This document shows, piece by piece, positions 17,607 to 26,391 of a DNA stretch of 64,000 bases. Positions within the stretch are counted from its first letter, which is position 1. Each line of letters starts with the position of its first letter. The notes below the pieces were generated by a model. The model saw only the letters and a program-made list of their open reading frames with translations, did no database searches and was not told the origin of the DNA. The DNA comes from Bacteroidetes bacterium UBA1941. Lineage in GTDB: Bacteria; Bacteroidota; Bacteroidia; Chitinophagales; LD1. The translations under genes and the position numbers were made by a program. The DNA is taken from assembly GCA_002336805.1 (NCBI GenBank), contig DDEZ01000008.1, forward strand, positions 62,001-126,000. The letters are read 5' to 3'.

Positions 17607-18533
17607 ATGAAGTATCTGATCACCACTACCCTCCTGCTGTCTCTATTTTGCATCCCGGCTTTTGCCCAAAAGGATTCTACCATTTCTGTCAATGTAAAAG
17701 CTGATTCCATCACTTTTGCTATAGTCGGGGATTTTGGTGAAAACAGTAAAGCTGAAGGCGCTGTAGCAGACCTGATCAAAAGCTGGCCTATTGATTTCAT
17801 CATTACGATGGGAGATAATAACTACTTCCTGGGTGCACGCAAGAGTTTGAAGAAAAATATAGGAAAATATTACGGCGACTATATCTACAATCCGGATGCG
17901 CCCGTCACTCTGCGCTGCGATGGCAAGGCAGCACAGGATAAAACCAATCGCTTCTTCCCCGCACCAGGCAATCACGACCACTACTCAAAGCATATGAAAC
18001 CATACTATGAGTACTTTACACTGCCCGGAGATGAGTCTAACTATACCTTTTCATGGGGACCCGTACAGTTTTACAGTATGAACTCCGGCGCCGATGGCCA
18101 CGTAGACTGCTGCGACTCTCCGGAGTCCAGGTGGCTGAAAGACAATCTTGCAAATAGCACCGCTCCGTTCAAATTTGTATACTTCCATCACCCACCGTTT
18201 TCACCCGGAGATCATGGCAGTGCGACACACCTGCAGTGGCCATATGCTCAGTGGGGTGCCAGTGCAGTGCTGGCCGGCCATGAGCACTTCTACGCGCGGA
18301 TAGAGGACATGACCACGCCACAGCTCCTCTACATGATCAGTGGCAATGGAGGCAATACAAAGCTCTATGACTGCAACGCGCACCCCCTCGACAGTACACG
18401 GTTTAAGGTCAAATGCGATGGCAAAAACTTCGGAGCAGTCAAGGTAAAAGTGACGAAGGATGTTGCCATCTTTGAGTACTACATTACTACTGACCCCTCC
18501 CATCCTATCGATACCTATATCCTGCACAGATGA
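17607..18533 (+). CDS. Secreted purple-acid-phosphatase-like metallophosphoesterase
   Basis: Start chosen at 17607 (ATG), giving a clean signal peptide ending IPAFAQ; an upstream GTG at 17568 would bury it. The 308-residue protein has the calcineurin-like metal motifs in order: GDFG (41-44), GDNNYF (69-74), GNHD (121-124), FHHPPF (193-198) and GHEHFY (224-229). The arrangement resembles tartrate-resistant acid phosphatases. It should hydrolyse phosphate monoesters in the periplasm or outside the cell. It could equally be a phosphodiesterase. Lies 38 bases after the hexosaminidase. Confidence 0.88.
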   Translation: MKYLITTTLLLSLFCIPAFAQKDSTISVNVKADSITFAIVGDFGENSKAEGAVADLIKSWPIDFIITMGDNNYFLGARKSLKKNIGKYYGDYIYNPDAPVTLRCDGKAAQDKTNRFFPAPGNHDHYSKHMKPYYEYFTLPGDESNYTFSWGPVQFYSMNSGADGHVDCCDSPESRWLKDNLANSTAPFKFVYFHHPPFSPGDHGSATHLQWPYAQWGASAVLAGHEHFYARIEDMTTPQLLYMISGNGGNTKLYDCNAHPLDSTRFKVKCDGKNFGAVKVKVTKDVAIFEYYITTDPSHPIDTYILHR

Positions 18534-18596
18534 TCTATAGCAGATATATAATGAATCAGCATTAAATTCGTTATAACATTGACGATTAGCTGGTTC

Positions 18597-21014
18597 ATGA
18601 GATCTGCCCTACTTATACTTCTTACTGTCCTCCTCGGTGGGTCCGCATTGCGGGCGCAAAATCCGGCTGACACGATCGATCCCGACCATCTCAATAAAGG
18701 GCTGATCCAATCTCTTTTCATGGATGAGCTCAACGCACTTCGTGCTCAAAAGAAAGTCCCCATACTGAGTAGCGACCCTATCCTGCAAAAAGCAGCTCAG
18801 GATCAGTCTGACTATTGCAATAAAAATAATCTGGTCACGCATCGCCAGTCGGAGTTTCCCAGGAAGTACACGCCCAAAGATCGTGTCATGTTTTACCGTG
18901 GCAATCATGCCGTAGTCGGCGAAAATGTCCTGATGACATATCTGAAAACTACCGCTACTGATCCTAACACGCAAAAGGATTACACTATCTGGACATACCG
19001 TGACCTGGCGCATGCCTTATTTGATCAGTGGCAACATAGTCCGGGCCACTATGCCAATATGATAAACAGCGCCTACACGCGTAGCGGCCTGGGCATTACA
19101 TTATACAGAAATAAGAGAGTCCTTTACGCTGCGCAGGTATTTGGCTGCGACCCCTATACGCCTTCTGCCAATGGCGGCCTGGCCTATTCTGACACTACCT
19201 GGGGGGTGAAAGAAACTGAACCAGGCAAATGCCGCACCTATGGTCAATACGACTTCCTGGCCAGTATATTTTCCAGCTATCTGATACAGGTAGATGATAC
19301 AGTCTATCAATACTACCAGGATGTAAATCCTATCAAGCATATGCTCACAGAGCCGCGTGATGGCCTGGCGCTGGATCTGGTATACAAAAATCAATTTTCC
19401 TGCCCGCTGGATAATAACCTGCACCCTTCCACAGTCTTTGACGGGTACATGCTCGCTCCACACTATCGCGATGAGATATTTAGAAACAATAAATACAAAA
19501 ATGGTGAGCTACTGAGCTATCTGGGCACTATACCCAAAGAAGCCCCGCGCGAGTCAGCCGGCCTGCAGGTCAATACGATCCTTATACAAAACGGCATGAT
19601 GTGCCGCTACTCCTATCCTATCCGGGTAGAGCAGGATATACTCAAAGATCTACCCATCTATCCGCAGTGGTGTGAGGCAGCCGGCCGGCTAAACCATGGG
19701 GTGGCAGATTTCGACAAGGAATTTTACATTCCATTTGCCAAAAACGAGACACGTCAGGACACGTTCTATTTTAGAAAGCTAAAAGAACTGATCTCTACAT
19801 TTGACGGTGCCATCACAAAGGTCGAGATCACAGCCTACAGCTCTATAGAGGGCACTGCCGCAAATAATCTGCAACTCCAAAAAGCCAGAGCTGATTTTAT
19901 AGAAAGGTTTGTAAAGTCAAATATGGCACAGCCGACACCTGTGGAGAAAAAGACACTGGAAAACTGGCCACGCATGATGGAGCAGTGCGGACTGGACCCG
20001 GCCAAATCAGTACTGACAGCGTATCAGAAAGACACCATCCGAAAGCGCATCAATGCACACATGTACGATAATGATGTAAGAGCCATGCTGGACGATCAGC
20101 GCGTAGCCCGTGTGCGTATACACCTGCACAAAGAGTACGACGACAATACGGAAGTCCGCTTCATGCCCCTGATCATCCAGGACAGGATATACAAAGGGGA
20201 CTCTGCGCAAGCCATCATCGCCTACTCACGCGTGATAGATGCCTATCGCAAAGGCAACCTGAGCAAGCATTTTCTTTCAGCTATTGAGATACCGCTCGAG
20301 CGGCAGTTTGCACCAATGGTCAGCAACTATCTGGCATCCATCATCGTTCAGTCTGACATATTTGACTACAGTGCATTTAGTGGGTCTTATTTCAGATACA
20401 TAGACAGTGCGGAGCGCGTATTCCCAGATTTCAAGCCACTCAGATTTAATATGGCCGTGTACCGTACGCACCTTTATTTCCACCAGCAGCTTATAGATGT
20501 GGATCAGTTTCGCAAGTTAGGCCGCGTAGTAGATTCGCTGACCAAAGATGAAAAACTGGAGAAAAAACTGCGCTATCAGTTAGAGTTCAACTATTACTTG
20601 TCAGGGAGTATTTTCTATTTCCACCAGCGGCAGTTCAAGGATATGTTCGCCAGCTTTGACCATGTCAAGCAGTTGCTTCCTATGGCCTCACTGCGCGCTC
20701 AGGAGGTGTATGATATCGGTCGCTATTTCAACTATTTTGCCCGGTATACGGAGACCACGAAACTCCTGGAGACATACCTGGAGCAATATCCTAATGATGA
20801 AGACCTGATATACCTCTACGTCAATACCGGTGCGATAGTCAATTTCAACCTCAATCAAAAGATCGACTTCTACTACCAGCAGATGGATAAACTGGCAGCT
20901 AAAAACCGACCACGCCTCTGCCGCTGGTTCAATGAAAACTACCAGTTACTCAGATACCCGGATTTCAAGGCTAAGATCTGCCAGCAGTGCCAATTGAATG
21001 GAGGACGTAAATAA
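18597..21014 (+). CDS. Secreted CAP (SCP/PR-1) domain protein with OmpA-like segment and helical C-terminus
   Basis: Start set at 18597 (ATG), six codons inside a longer TTG-initiated frame, because residues 1-21 then make a signal peptide. The 805-residue protein holds a CAP domain at about 30-190 (FMDELNALRAQKK, QDQSDYCNKNNLVTHRQ, GENVLMTY, WQHSPGHYANMIN, GLGITLYRNKRVLYAAQVF). A middle region of unknown fold follows. Residues about 389-441 look like part of an OmpA C-terminal domain (ITAYSSIEGTAANN then a QKARADF helix). The last 300 residues are helical, TPR-like. CAP domains bind lipids or act on polymers; the OmpA-like part may bind peptidoglycan. Function unknown. Confidence 0.82.
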   Translation: MRSALLILLTVLLGGSALRAQNPADTIDPDHLNKGLIQSLFMDELNALRAQKKVPILSSDPILQKAAQDQSDYCNKNNLVTHRQSEFPRKYTPKDRVMFYRGNHAVVGENVLMTYLKTTATDPNTQKDYTIWTYRDLAHALFDQWQHSPGHYANMINSAYTRSGLGITLYRNKRVLYAAQVFGCDPYTPSANGGLAYSDTTWGVKETEPGKCRTYGQYDFLASIFSSYLIQVDDTVYQYYQDVNPIKHMLTEPRDGLALDLVYKNQFSCPLDNNLHPSTVFDGYMLAPHYRDEIFRNNKYKNGELLSYLGTIPKEAPRESAGLQVNTILIQNGMMCRYSYPIRVEQDILKDLPIYPQWCEAAGRLNHGVADFDKEFYIPFAKNETRQDTFYFRKLKELISTFDGAITKVEITAYSSIEGTAANNLQLQKARADFIERFVKSNMAQPTPVEKKTLENWPRMMEQCGLDPAKSVLTAYQKDTIRKRINAHMYDNDVRAMLDDQRVARVRIHLHKEYDDNTEVRFMPLIIQDRIYKGDSAQAIIAYSRVIDAYRKGNLSKHFLSAIEIPLERQFAPMVSNYLASIIVQSDIFDYSAFSGSYFRYIDSAERVFPDFKPLRFNMAVYRTHLYFHQQLIDVDQFRKLGRVVDSLTKDEKLEKKLRYQLEFNYYLSGSIFYFHQRQFKDMFASFDHVKQLLPMASLRAQEVYDIGRYFNYFARYTETTKLLETYLEQYPNDEDLIYLYVNTGAIVNFNLNQKIDFYYQQMDKLAAKNRPRLCRWFNENYQLLRYPDFKAKICQQCQLNGGRK

Positions 21015-21090
21015 AATATCCGGCCGATTGTAAGGCGACCAGATATGTCCCGTCCAATCCTCCATTAATTCATCTCAAAAATTAGTTTTT

Positions 21091-21300
21091 ATGAAGAAGA
21101 CATTTGTAATGCTGGCGCTCGCCGGCACCATGCTCTCTGTCCAGGCTCAGGCTGACAAAAAAGAAGCCCCTAAGCAGGAAAAAAAAGAAATGACCGCTAA
21201 AAAGCATGTATGCACTGACGAGTGCCACAAATCAGGCAAGCACATGTATGCACACGGAGAAAAGGGCCATGTATGCACCGACGCCTGCAAGAAAAAATAG
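21091..21300 (+). CDS. Small secreted protein with two HVCTDxC motifs
   Basis: A 69-residue protein with signal peptide (1-20, ending VQAQ), a Lys/Glu-rich linker, and two copies of H-V-C-T-D-x-C (39-45 and 60-66) separated by a His-rich stretch (HKSGKHMYAHGEKGH). Four cysteines and several histidines suggest a metal-binding or redox miniprotein in the periplasm. ATG follows an A/T-rich leader and a strong terminator follows the stop, so it is very likely a real, probably well-expressed gene. I do not recognise a named family. Confidence 0.8.
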   Translation: MKKTFVMLALAGTMLSVQAQADKKEAPKQEKKEMTAKKHVCTDECHKSGKHMYAHGEKGHVCTDACKKK

Positions 21301-21313
21301 GCCACTTTGTACG

Positions 21314-21347
21314 AAAGGGAGCTATCATCAGATAGCTCCCTTTTTTT
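21314..21347 (+). terminator. Strong intrinsic terminator
   Basis: AAAGGGAGCTATC (21314-21326), loop ATCA, GATAGCTCCCTTT (21331-21343) form a 13-bp perfect stem running into seven T (21341-21347). It ends the small HVCTDxC gene and probably the whole co-directional group before it. Confidence 0.92.
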
Positions 21348-21390
21348 GTCTCCAAATAGAGTTGTTTCTTTGAAGGTATAAGCGTGACAA

Positions 21391-23583
21391 ATGATACGAA
21401 AACTTATACTACTTCTCTACTTTCAGATTGCTACTACCATTCTAGCCTTTTCTCAAAGCGATACTGCTGATTACACACGTTATGCAGATCCTCTGAATGG
21501 CACAAAAGGATTGATCTTCTACTACGGGCGCACCACCCCATTCGTAGGGCCGCCTTTTGCCATGACCAAGTGGTCTGCCTGTACACAGCCCGGCAGGATA
21601 GGCCGCCCTATCTACCAATATTTGAATACCCATATTACCGGATTCCGCGCTACGCACAAACCGGCTATGTGGATGGGCGACTATGGCCATGTCACACTGC
21701 TACCCGCTGTAGGTACTATGAGCTCTGATAAATTGACGCAAGATCTCACCTACTCCCATCGCCACGAGATCGCTACACCACAATATTATTCTCTTCAGGT
21801 GTCTCAGAAAGGCAAAAAAATGACTGTAGAAATGACCGCTACATCACGCTGCGGCATACTACGGTTTTCTTACCCGGAGAGAGAGCAGAGCGATGTGGTC
21901 ATCGCAAGGCTCCATGGCCACATAGAGATAGACACCATACGCAGAGAGATACGCGGCTGGAATACCGAAAGGGAGTCAGAGGCCCTGGGTCCTCCCCTGC
22001 CCTCTTTCAAAGGTTATTTTATCATCCGTTTCGACCAGCCATTCACTCAGTGGGGTACCACGGATAGTGGACAGCTACACGGCGGTACAGCGTCCATTTC
22101 CTCTGGCGCCTGTGGGGCTTGGGTTTCCTTTGGCCAGCATCGCGTAGAGGCGCGGGTAGCCACTTCCTTCATTAGCTTCGACCAAGCCCGTGATAACATG
22201 GCTAGGGAAATCGATGATCAGGGCTTTGACCAGATCGTATCACGGACCAGGGCCGAATGGAATAAATACCTGAGCCGAATACAGGTAGATGGTGGCGACC
22301 ATCATGCCAGGGACATAGTCTATGCAGGGATGTATCATGCACTTCTTTTCCCGCGCGAATTTTCGGAATACGGACGTTACTATAGCGCATTTGACGACAA
22401 AATTCACGAGGGTGTGAGTTACAATGATTATTCCCTGTGGGACACATATCGTGCAGAGCACCCACTTTTTCTTTTCATCGCACCGGAGCGTGTGCCGGGT
22501 ATGATCCAGTCACTGGTGCACATGTATCAGGAGGGTGGCTGGATGCCAAAGTGGCCAAATCCCACCTACACCAATATTATGATCGGCACGCATGCAGATG
22601 CCGTTATCGCAGATGCCATGGTCAAGGGTGTCAAAGGTTTTGATGAGAAGGAGGCATACCGGGCCTGCCTCAAGGATGCGATGACTCCGCCAGACGGCGA
22701 TGCTCACAAATACTGGGGTGACCGCGTACCTTGGACAGCTTATGAAGCCCGGCAGGGGCTCACCTATTACGATAAGCAGGGCTATGTGCCGGTAGACAAG
22801 ACTGCGGAGTCAGTATCCTGCACCATGGAGTATGCGTATGATGATTTCTGCGTGGCGCAGGTGGCAAAAATGTTAGGCCACATGGACACTAGCCGGCTCC
22901 TCATGCAGCGTAGTCTCCATTATAAGAACCTCTATAATAGCGAAACCGAATTCTTTGCACCTAAGAAGTATGATGGCACCTGGAGTGAAGATACCAGAGC
23001 CGGTTTTACTGAGGGCAGCCCGTGGACCTATCTTTTCTCTGCCTCTCATGATATACCCGGCATGATAACCCTGATGGGGGGCCGGGAGCATTTTATGGAG
23101 CGGCTGGATGAGATGTTTCGCGGCTGGCACTATGTGCATGAGAATGAGCCGGGCCACAATTATACCTATCTGTACGACTATGCAGGCGCTCCGTGGAAGA
23201 CACAGCGGCGGGTAGCGCACTACCGCCATACCAAATACCGCGACCAGCCTAATGGCATGAATGGCGATGACGACTGTGGTCAGATGTCTGCCTGGTATAT
23301 ATTCAGCTCGCTTGGCTTCTATCCTGTAGTGCCGGGCACGGATGAATACGCCTTGGGATCGCCGGCATTTCCCAAGGCAACCTTATATCTGGATCCTGAT
23401 GATCGCAGCAAAAAATTTGAGATAATAGCACATCATGTATCCCGTATAAATAAATACATCCAGTCAGTCACTATCAATGGCCACAAACTGGACCAGCCAT
23501 TTATACATCACCAGGACATAGTATCAGGAGGACAGATGATCTTTGAGATGGGTCCGCGCCCCCAGAGAAAGCTCTGGAAATAG
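21391..23583 (+). CDS. Secreted GH92 alpha-mannosidase
   Basis: A 730-residue calcium-dependent exo-alpha-mannosidase of family GH92, which is strongly expanded in Bacteroidota and removes mannose from N-glycan or yeast-mannan-like chains. Signal peptide about residues 1-22 (TILAFSQ). The N-terminal beta domain carries PFVGPPFAMTKWSA; the (alpha/alpha)6 barrel has SLWDTYRAEHPL, MYQEGGWMPKWPNP, the acid loop HENEPGHNYTYLYDYAG and the calcium/catalytic signature NGDDDCGQMSAWYIFSSLGFYPV. Only one GH92 gene is here, without SusC/SusD partners, so it is not a polysaccharide utilisation locus. A weak promoter-like TTTCTTTG lies at 21365-21372. Confidence 0.93.
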   Translation: MIRKLILLLYFQIATTILAFSQSDTADYTRYADPLNGTKGLIFYYGRTTPFVGPPFAMTKWSACTQPGRIGRPIYQYLNTHITGFRATHKPAMWMGDYGHVTLLPAVGTMSSDKLTQDLTYSHRHEIATPQYYSLQVSQKGKKMTVEMTATSRCGILRFSYPEREQSDVVIARLHGHIEIDTIRREIRGWNTERESEALGPPLPSFKGYFIIRFDQPFTQWGTTDSGQLHGGTASISSGACGAWVSFGQHRVEARVATSFISFDQARDNMAREIDDQGFDQIVSRTRAEWNKYLSRIQVDGGDHHARDIVYAGMYHALLFPREFSEYGRYYSAFDDKIHEGVSYNDYSLWDTYRAEHPLFLFIAPERVPGMIQSLVHMYQEGGWMPKWPNPTYTNIMIGTHADAVIADAMVKGVKGFDEKEAYRACLKDAMTPPDGDAHKYWGDRVPWTAYEARQGLTYYDKQGYVPVDKTAESVSCTMEYAYDDFCVAQVAKMLGHMDTSRLLMQRSLHYKNLYNSETEFFAPKKYDGTWSEDTRAGFTEGSPWTYLFSASHDIPGMITLMGGREHFMERLDEMFRGWHYVHENEPGHNYTYLYDYAGAPWKTQRRVAHYRHTKYRDQPNGMNGDDDCGQMSAWYIFSSLGFYPVVPGTDEYALGSPAFPKATLYLDPDDRSKKFEIIAHHVSRINKYIQSVTINGHKLDQPFIHHQDIVSGGQMIFEMGPRPQRKLWK

Positions 23584-23585
23584 CT

Positions 23586-24566
23586 CTAGGCAGCTTGCGC
23601 CATTTTATTGTATTTATTACGGTACTCTATGGGTGTCAGGCCCGTTATCTTTTTGAAAATAGTGCGGAAAGCCTTTGTATCCGTATAGCCCACTTCATAC
23701 ATTACTTCGCTTATATTCTTACGGCTGCTTTCGAAACTCCTTTTGGCAGACTCTATGCGCACCCGCTGGATATATTCCAGCACTGAGTTATTAGTAGCTT
23801 GCTTGAATCGGCGCTCAAAGCTGCGCCGACCTATTGACACTTTGTCTGCCAGCTCATCCACACTGATCTTATCCTTGATGTTAGACTCTATGTATTCCTG
23901 CACCTTCAGGATAGCTGTATCATTATGCCCCTTTTGCCCTTGAAACATGGCAAACGCAGATTGATTGTCCCGGTCTATATCTATGGCAAAATACTTAGAC
24001 GCCAGTATCGCTGTATCCCTGTCTGTATATTTCTCCAGCAGGTGCAGCAGCAGGTTCCAGTATGAGTTAGCCCCGCCACTGGAGTAGAGCCCGCTATCCT
24101 CTGTGATCACCGCGCCATCTACCACTTCTATCTCGGGATACAGCTCTCTGAATTCATTGACAAAAACCCAATGTGTAGAACATTTGCGCCCGTCCAGCAG
24201 GCCCGTCGATGCTAATAAAAATGCACCTGCACAGAGTGAGGCCACCTCAGCGCCAGCCAGATACTGAGCTGCTACCCATTCCATCAGTTTAGCGTTCTCA
24301 GCTATCGCCCTCTTCTTGTCACCAAAGACAGCAGGTACAAGAATAAGATCGGGCTTAGGAGCATTCCCATAGAGACTATCCGTGCGCACCAGGTAGCTTC
24401 CTTCATTCAGCGCTACCAGTTCTTTGGCCCCTACCAGTTGTACATTGAATAAACGTGGCCTGCCGGAGGCAGCCAGAAACTCATTTGCCATGGCAAACAG
24501 ATATTGTGGATCAGCTATAGCCTGCATCACAGAGGCCTCAGGGACCAGGATGGCGATATTTTTCAT
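23586..24566 (-). CDS. GlxA-type transcriptional regulator (DJ-1/PfpI domain plus AraC HTH)
   Basis: The 326-residue protein has an N-terminal DJ-1/PfpI-like sensor domain (about 1-190) with the nucleophile-elbow cysteine in SLCAGAFLLAS (Cys112), and a C-terminal AraC/XylS helix-turn-helix pair (about 225-322; KISVDELADKVSIGRRSFERRF, written as two halves VDELADKVSIG and RRSFERRFKQAT, then YTDTKAFRTIFKKITGLTP). It is convergent with the GH92 gene and divergent from the SRPBCC/PhnB pair at 24699, so it may control that pair. A promoter-like TTTG-N16-TATCTTTA lies at 24598-24571 on the minus strand. Ligand unknown. Confidence 0.9.
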   Translation of the reverse strand: MKNIAILVPEASVMQAIADPQYLFAMANEFLAASGRPRLFNVQLVGAKELVALNEGSYLVRTDSLYGNAPKPDLILVPAVFGDKKRAIAENAKLMEWVAAQYLAGAEVASLCAGAFLLASTGLLDGRKCSTHWVFVNEFRELYPEIEVVDGAVITEDSGLYSSGGANSYWNLLLHLLEKYTDRDTAILASKYFAIDIDRDNQSAFAMFQGQKGHNDTAILKVQEYIESNIKDKISVDELADKVSIGRRSFERRFKQATNNSVLEYIQRVRIESAKRSFESSRKNISEVMYEVGYTDTKAFRTIFKKITGLTPIEYRNKYNKMAQAA

Positions 24567-24570
24567 GAAT

Positions 24571-24598
24571 TAAAGATACTAAATCAGACTGTCGCAAA
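24571..24598 (-). promoter_or_regulatory. Candidate promoter of the GlxA-type regulator
   Basis: On the minus strand TTTG (24598-24595), a 16-base spacer and TATCTTTA (24578-24571) approximate the Bacteroidota consensus, about 5 bases before the ATG, so the leader would be nearly absent. Weak evidence. Confidence 0.25.
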
Positions 24599-24698
24599 CT
24601 GCCCTCGTGATTGTCGTTTGCGCACACCTTCATTATCTCCGAATGGCCGCATCTTTGCTGTGCAATTGTTAACCCTTCAATACTAAAACGAAATACAC

Positions 24699-25115
24699 AT
24701 GAGCACGACTATCACGATCCAAACACAGATCCACGCCCCAATAGTTAAGGTCTGGGAAAATTGGACAGAACCCAGGCACATTACCCAATGGAACAATGCG
24801 TCAGATGATTGGCATACACCGTATGCAGCAAACGACCTTCGCGTAGGTGGATCATTTTCCTCCCGCATGGAAGCCAAAGATGGCAGCATGGGGTTTGACT
24901 TCGGAGGTATATATGATGATGTACGAGTACACGAGAGAATAACATATACACTGGGTGACGGGCGCAAGGTAGACATTCTCTTCGCCCAAGAGGGCGATCA
25001 GGTGAAAGTGACAGAAACCTTTGAAACCGAAAATACGCATCCGATAGAGATGCAGCGCATGGGGTGGCAAAGTATCCTGGACAATTTCAAAAAATACACA
25101 GAATCAAATCAATAA
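24699..25115 (+). CDS. SRPBCC/AHSA1-family protein
   Basis: A 138-residue START-like protein. The opening ITIQTQIHAPIVKVWENWTEP with ITQWNNASDDWHTP is typical of the AHSA1 (Aha1-like) branch of SRPBCC proteins, which form a hydrophobic ligand pocket. Near the end MQRMGWQSILDNFKKY gives the long C-terminal helix. No signal peptide. It is one base upstream of the PhnB-like gene, a pairing that is common in bacteria where both are in a stress or small-molecule-response unit. Ligand unknown. Confidence 0.88.
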   Translation: MSTTITIQTQIHAPIVKVWENWTEPRHITQWNNASDDWHTPYAANDLRVGGSFSSRMEAKDGSMGFDFGGIYDDVRVHERITYTLGDGRKVDILFAQEGDQVKVTETFETENTHPIEMQRMGWQSILDNFKKYTESNQ

Positions 25116-25116
25116 T

Positions 25117-25527
25117 ATGGCACAGATCAATCCCTATCTGACATTTGCGGGCAATTGCCGCGATGCAATCACTTTTTATCAATCCTGCTTCGGCGGAGAA
25201 ATGTTCTTTCAGACCGTAGGCGAGTCTCCTATGGCAGACCAGCTACCACAGGAGATGCGAGGCCTGGTCATGCACTCCTCACTCACCAGTGACAAAGTGA
25301 TCATAATGGGCTCAGACATGACTCCGAAAGGAGGAGTCTATACAGGTAATAATCTATCCCTGCTGGTGGACTGCAGCAGTGAAGACGAAATACGAAAACT
25401 CTTCGACGCCCTGGCTGAAGGCGGACAGGTGAGGCATCCCGTCGAGAAAACTTTCTGGGGCGCACTCTTTGGTGATCTCACTGACAAATATGGTATCCAG
25501 TGGATGCTAAATCTGAATCAAACCTGA
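25117..25527 (+). CDS. PhnB-like VOC/glyoxalase-fold protein
   Basis: A 136-residue vicinal-oxygen-chelate protein: INPYLTFAGNCRDAITFYQSCFGGE at the start (written here in parts), GLVMHSSLTSDKVIIMGSD in the middle and VEKTFWGALFGDLTDKYGIQWM at the end are PhnB/DUF1338-unrelated glyoxalase features of the 3-demethylubiquinone-methyltransferase-like group. It is co-transcribed with the SRPBCC gene. The substrate is unknown; many such proteins bind or modify small toxic compounds. Its stop is directly adjacent to the stop of the convergent gene at 25528. Confidence 0.88.
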   Translation: MAQINPYLTFAGNCRDAITFYQSCFGGEMFFQTVGESPMADQLPQEMRGLVMHSSLTSDKVIIMGSDMTPKGGVYTGNNLSLLVDCSSEDEIRKLFDALAEGGQVRHPVEKTFWGALFGDLTDKYGIQWMLNLNQT

Positions 25528-26316
25528 CTATTTTGCAGCAGGCTCTTCCAGCAGTTTAAAAGTACGCTCTACACCATTATAACCACAAGGTACTAGCTTG
25601 CCATTCTTGTCGACGAGTTCTAGCTTGACTTTATTATCCCCAAGAGATAGACCTTCCATAAAATAAGGCTCCCACCTGGTCAGCATAAACTCATTGCCAT
25701 TGATAGTAGCCTTTACTTTATAGCCTTTTTCAGACAGCTCACAGTTGATGAGATAGAAGTCGAGTAACACCTTTTGGGTCTCTTTCTTGCCTACATACTC
25801 TCCCTTGGGCCTGCTGTAGAAAATCTGAGGTGCCTTGGCATCAAACTGATCAATGCCTTTCTTACCTGCGTCAAATTCTTTCACGATGAAAGCATTTTTA
25901 GCCTTAAGGCTTTCGTGGTATGAGCGTGACAAGAAGGCTAACAAAACATGATGTCCCGGCTTGAGGCTAGCGCTGATGTCCGGCGAGTATGAGGCCGTAT
26001 ACGGCTGATTGTCCAGGATAAAGTGGATATGCTGGCCTTTTGCAGAGTTGGCACACAGCTTCTGGTCTGCATCAGGCGTCTGAGCGCCGAGCGTATAGCC
26101 TTCTACTTTAAACTTGAATTCCGTTTTGCCCGTGTCCAGCACCTCCTTGCCTGTAAATAATGTATTGTCCAGAGTGAGCTTTGCGTCCAGGAAGGTCTTA
26201 GGATTTTCTACACCCGTCACCTTTATACCGCCTTTTTCAGCAGTGAAGTTTGATGTTTGTGCCGCAAGGCCGAGAGTCAATAGGCTCGTGGAAAGTAACG
26301 CTGCAATCTGCTTCAT
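25528..26316 (-). CDS. Secreted protein of unknown function
   Basis: A 262-residue protein with a signal peptide (1-20, ending GLAAQ). The body is beta-rich; notable parts are GQHIHFILDNQPY, PGHHVLLAFLSRSYHESLK and MLTRWEPYFMEGLSLGDNKVKLEL. There is no lipobox and no T9SS tail, so it should be periplasmic. HIHF and GHHVL motifs suggest a possible metal site. Homologues in Bacteroidota are, as far as I recall, uncharacterised. A promoter with good spacing precedes it. Confidence 0.78.
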   Translation of the reverse strand: MKQIAALLSTSLLTLGLAAQTSNFTAEKGGIKVTGVENPKTFLDAKLTLDNTLFTGKEVLDTGKTEFKFKVEGYTLGAQTPDADQKLCANSAKGQHIHFILDNQPYTASYSPDISASLKPGHHVLLAFLSRSYHESLKAKNAFIVKEFDAGKKGIDQFDAKAPQIFYSRPKGEYVGKKETQKVLLDFYLINCELSEKGYKVKATINGNEFMLTRWEPYFMEGLSLGDNKVKLELVDKNGKLVPCGYNGVERTFKLLEEPAAK

Positions 26317-26339
26317 TTGATTATCCTTTTTTGTACGTA

Positions 26340-26369
26340 CGAAAGTAAAGCATACTAGTCAATAATCAA
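26340..26369 (-). promoter_or_regulatory. Candidate Bacteroidota promoter TTG-N19-TACTTTCG
   Basis: On the minus strand TTG (26369-26367), 19 bases and TACTTTCG (26347-26340) match the phylum consensus with one -7 mismatch, about 24 bases before the ATG of the secreted unknown protein. Confidence 0.45.
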
Positions 26370-26391
26370 GCCAGTAATATCACAGGCGGGT

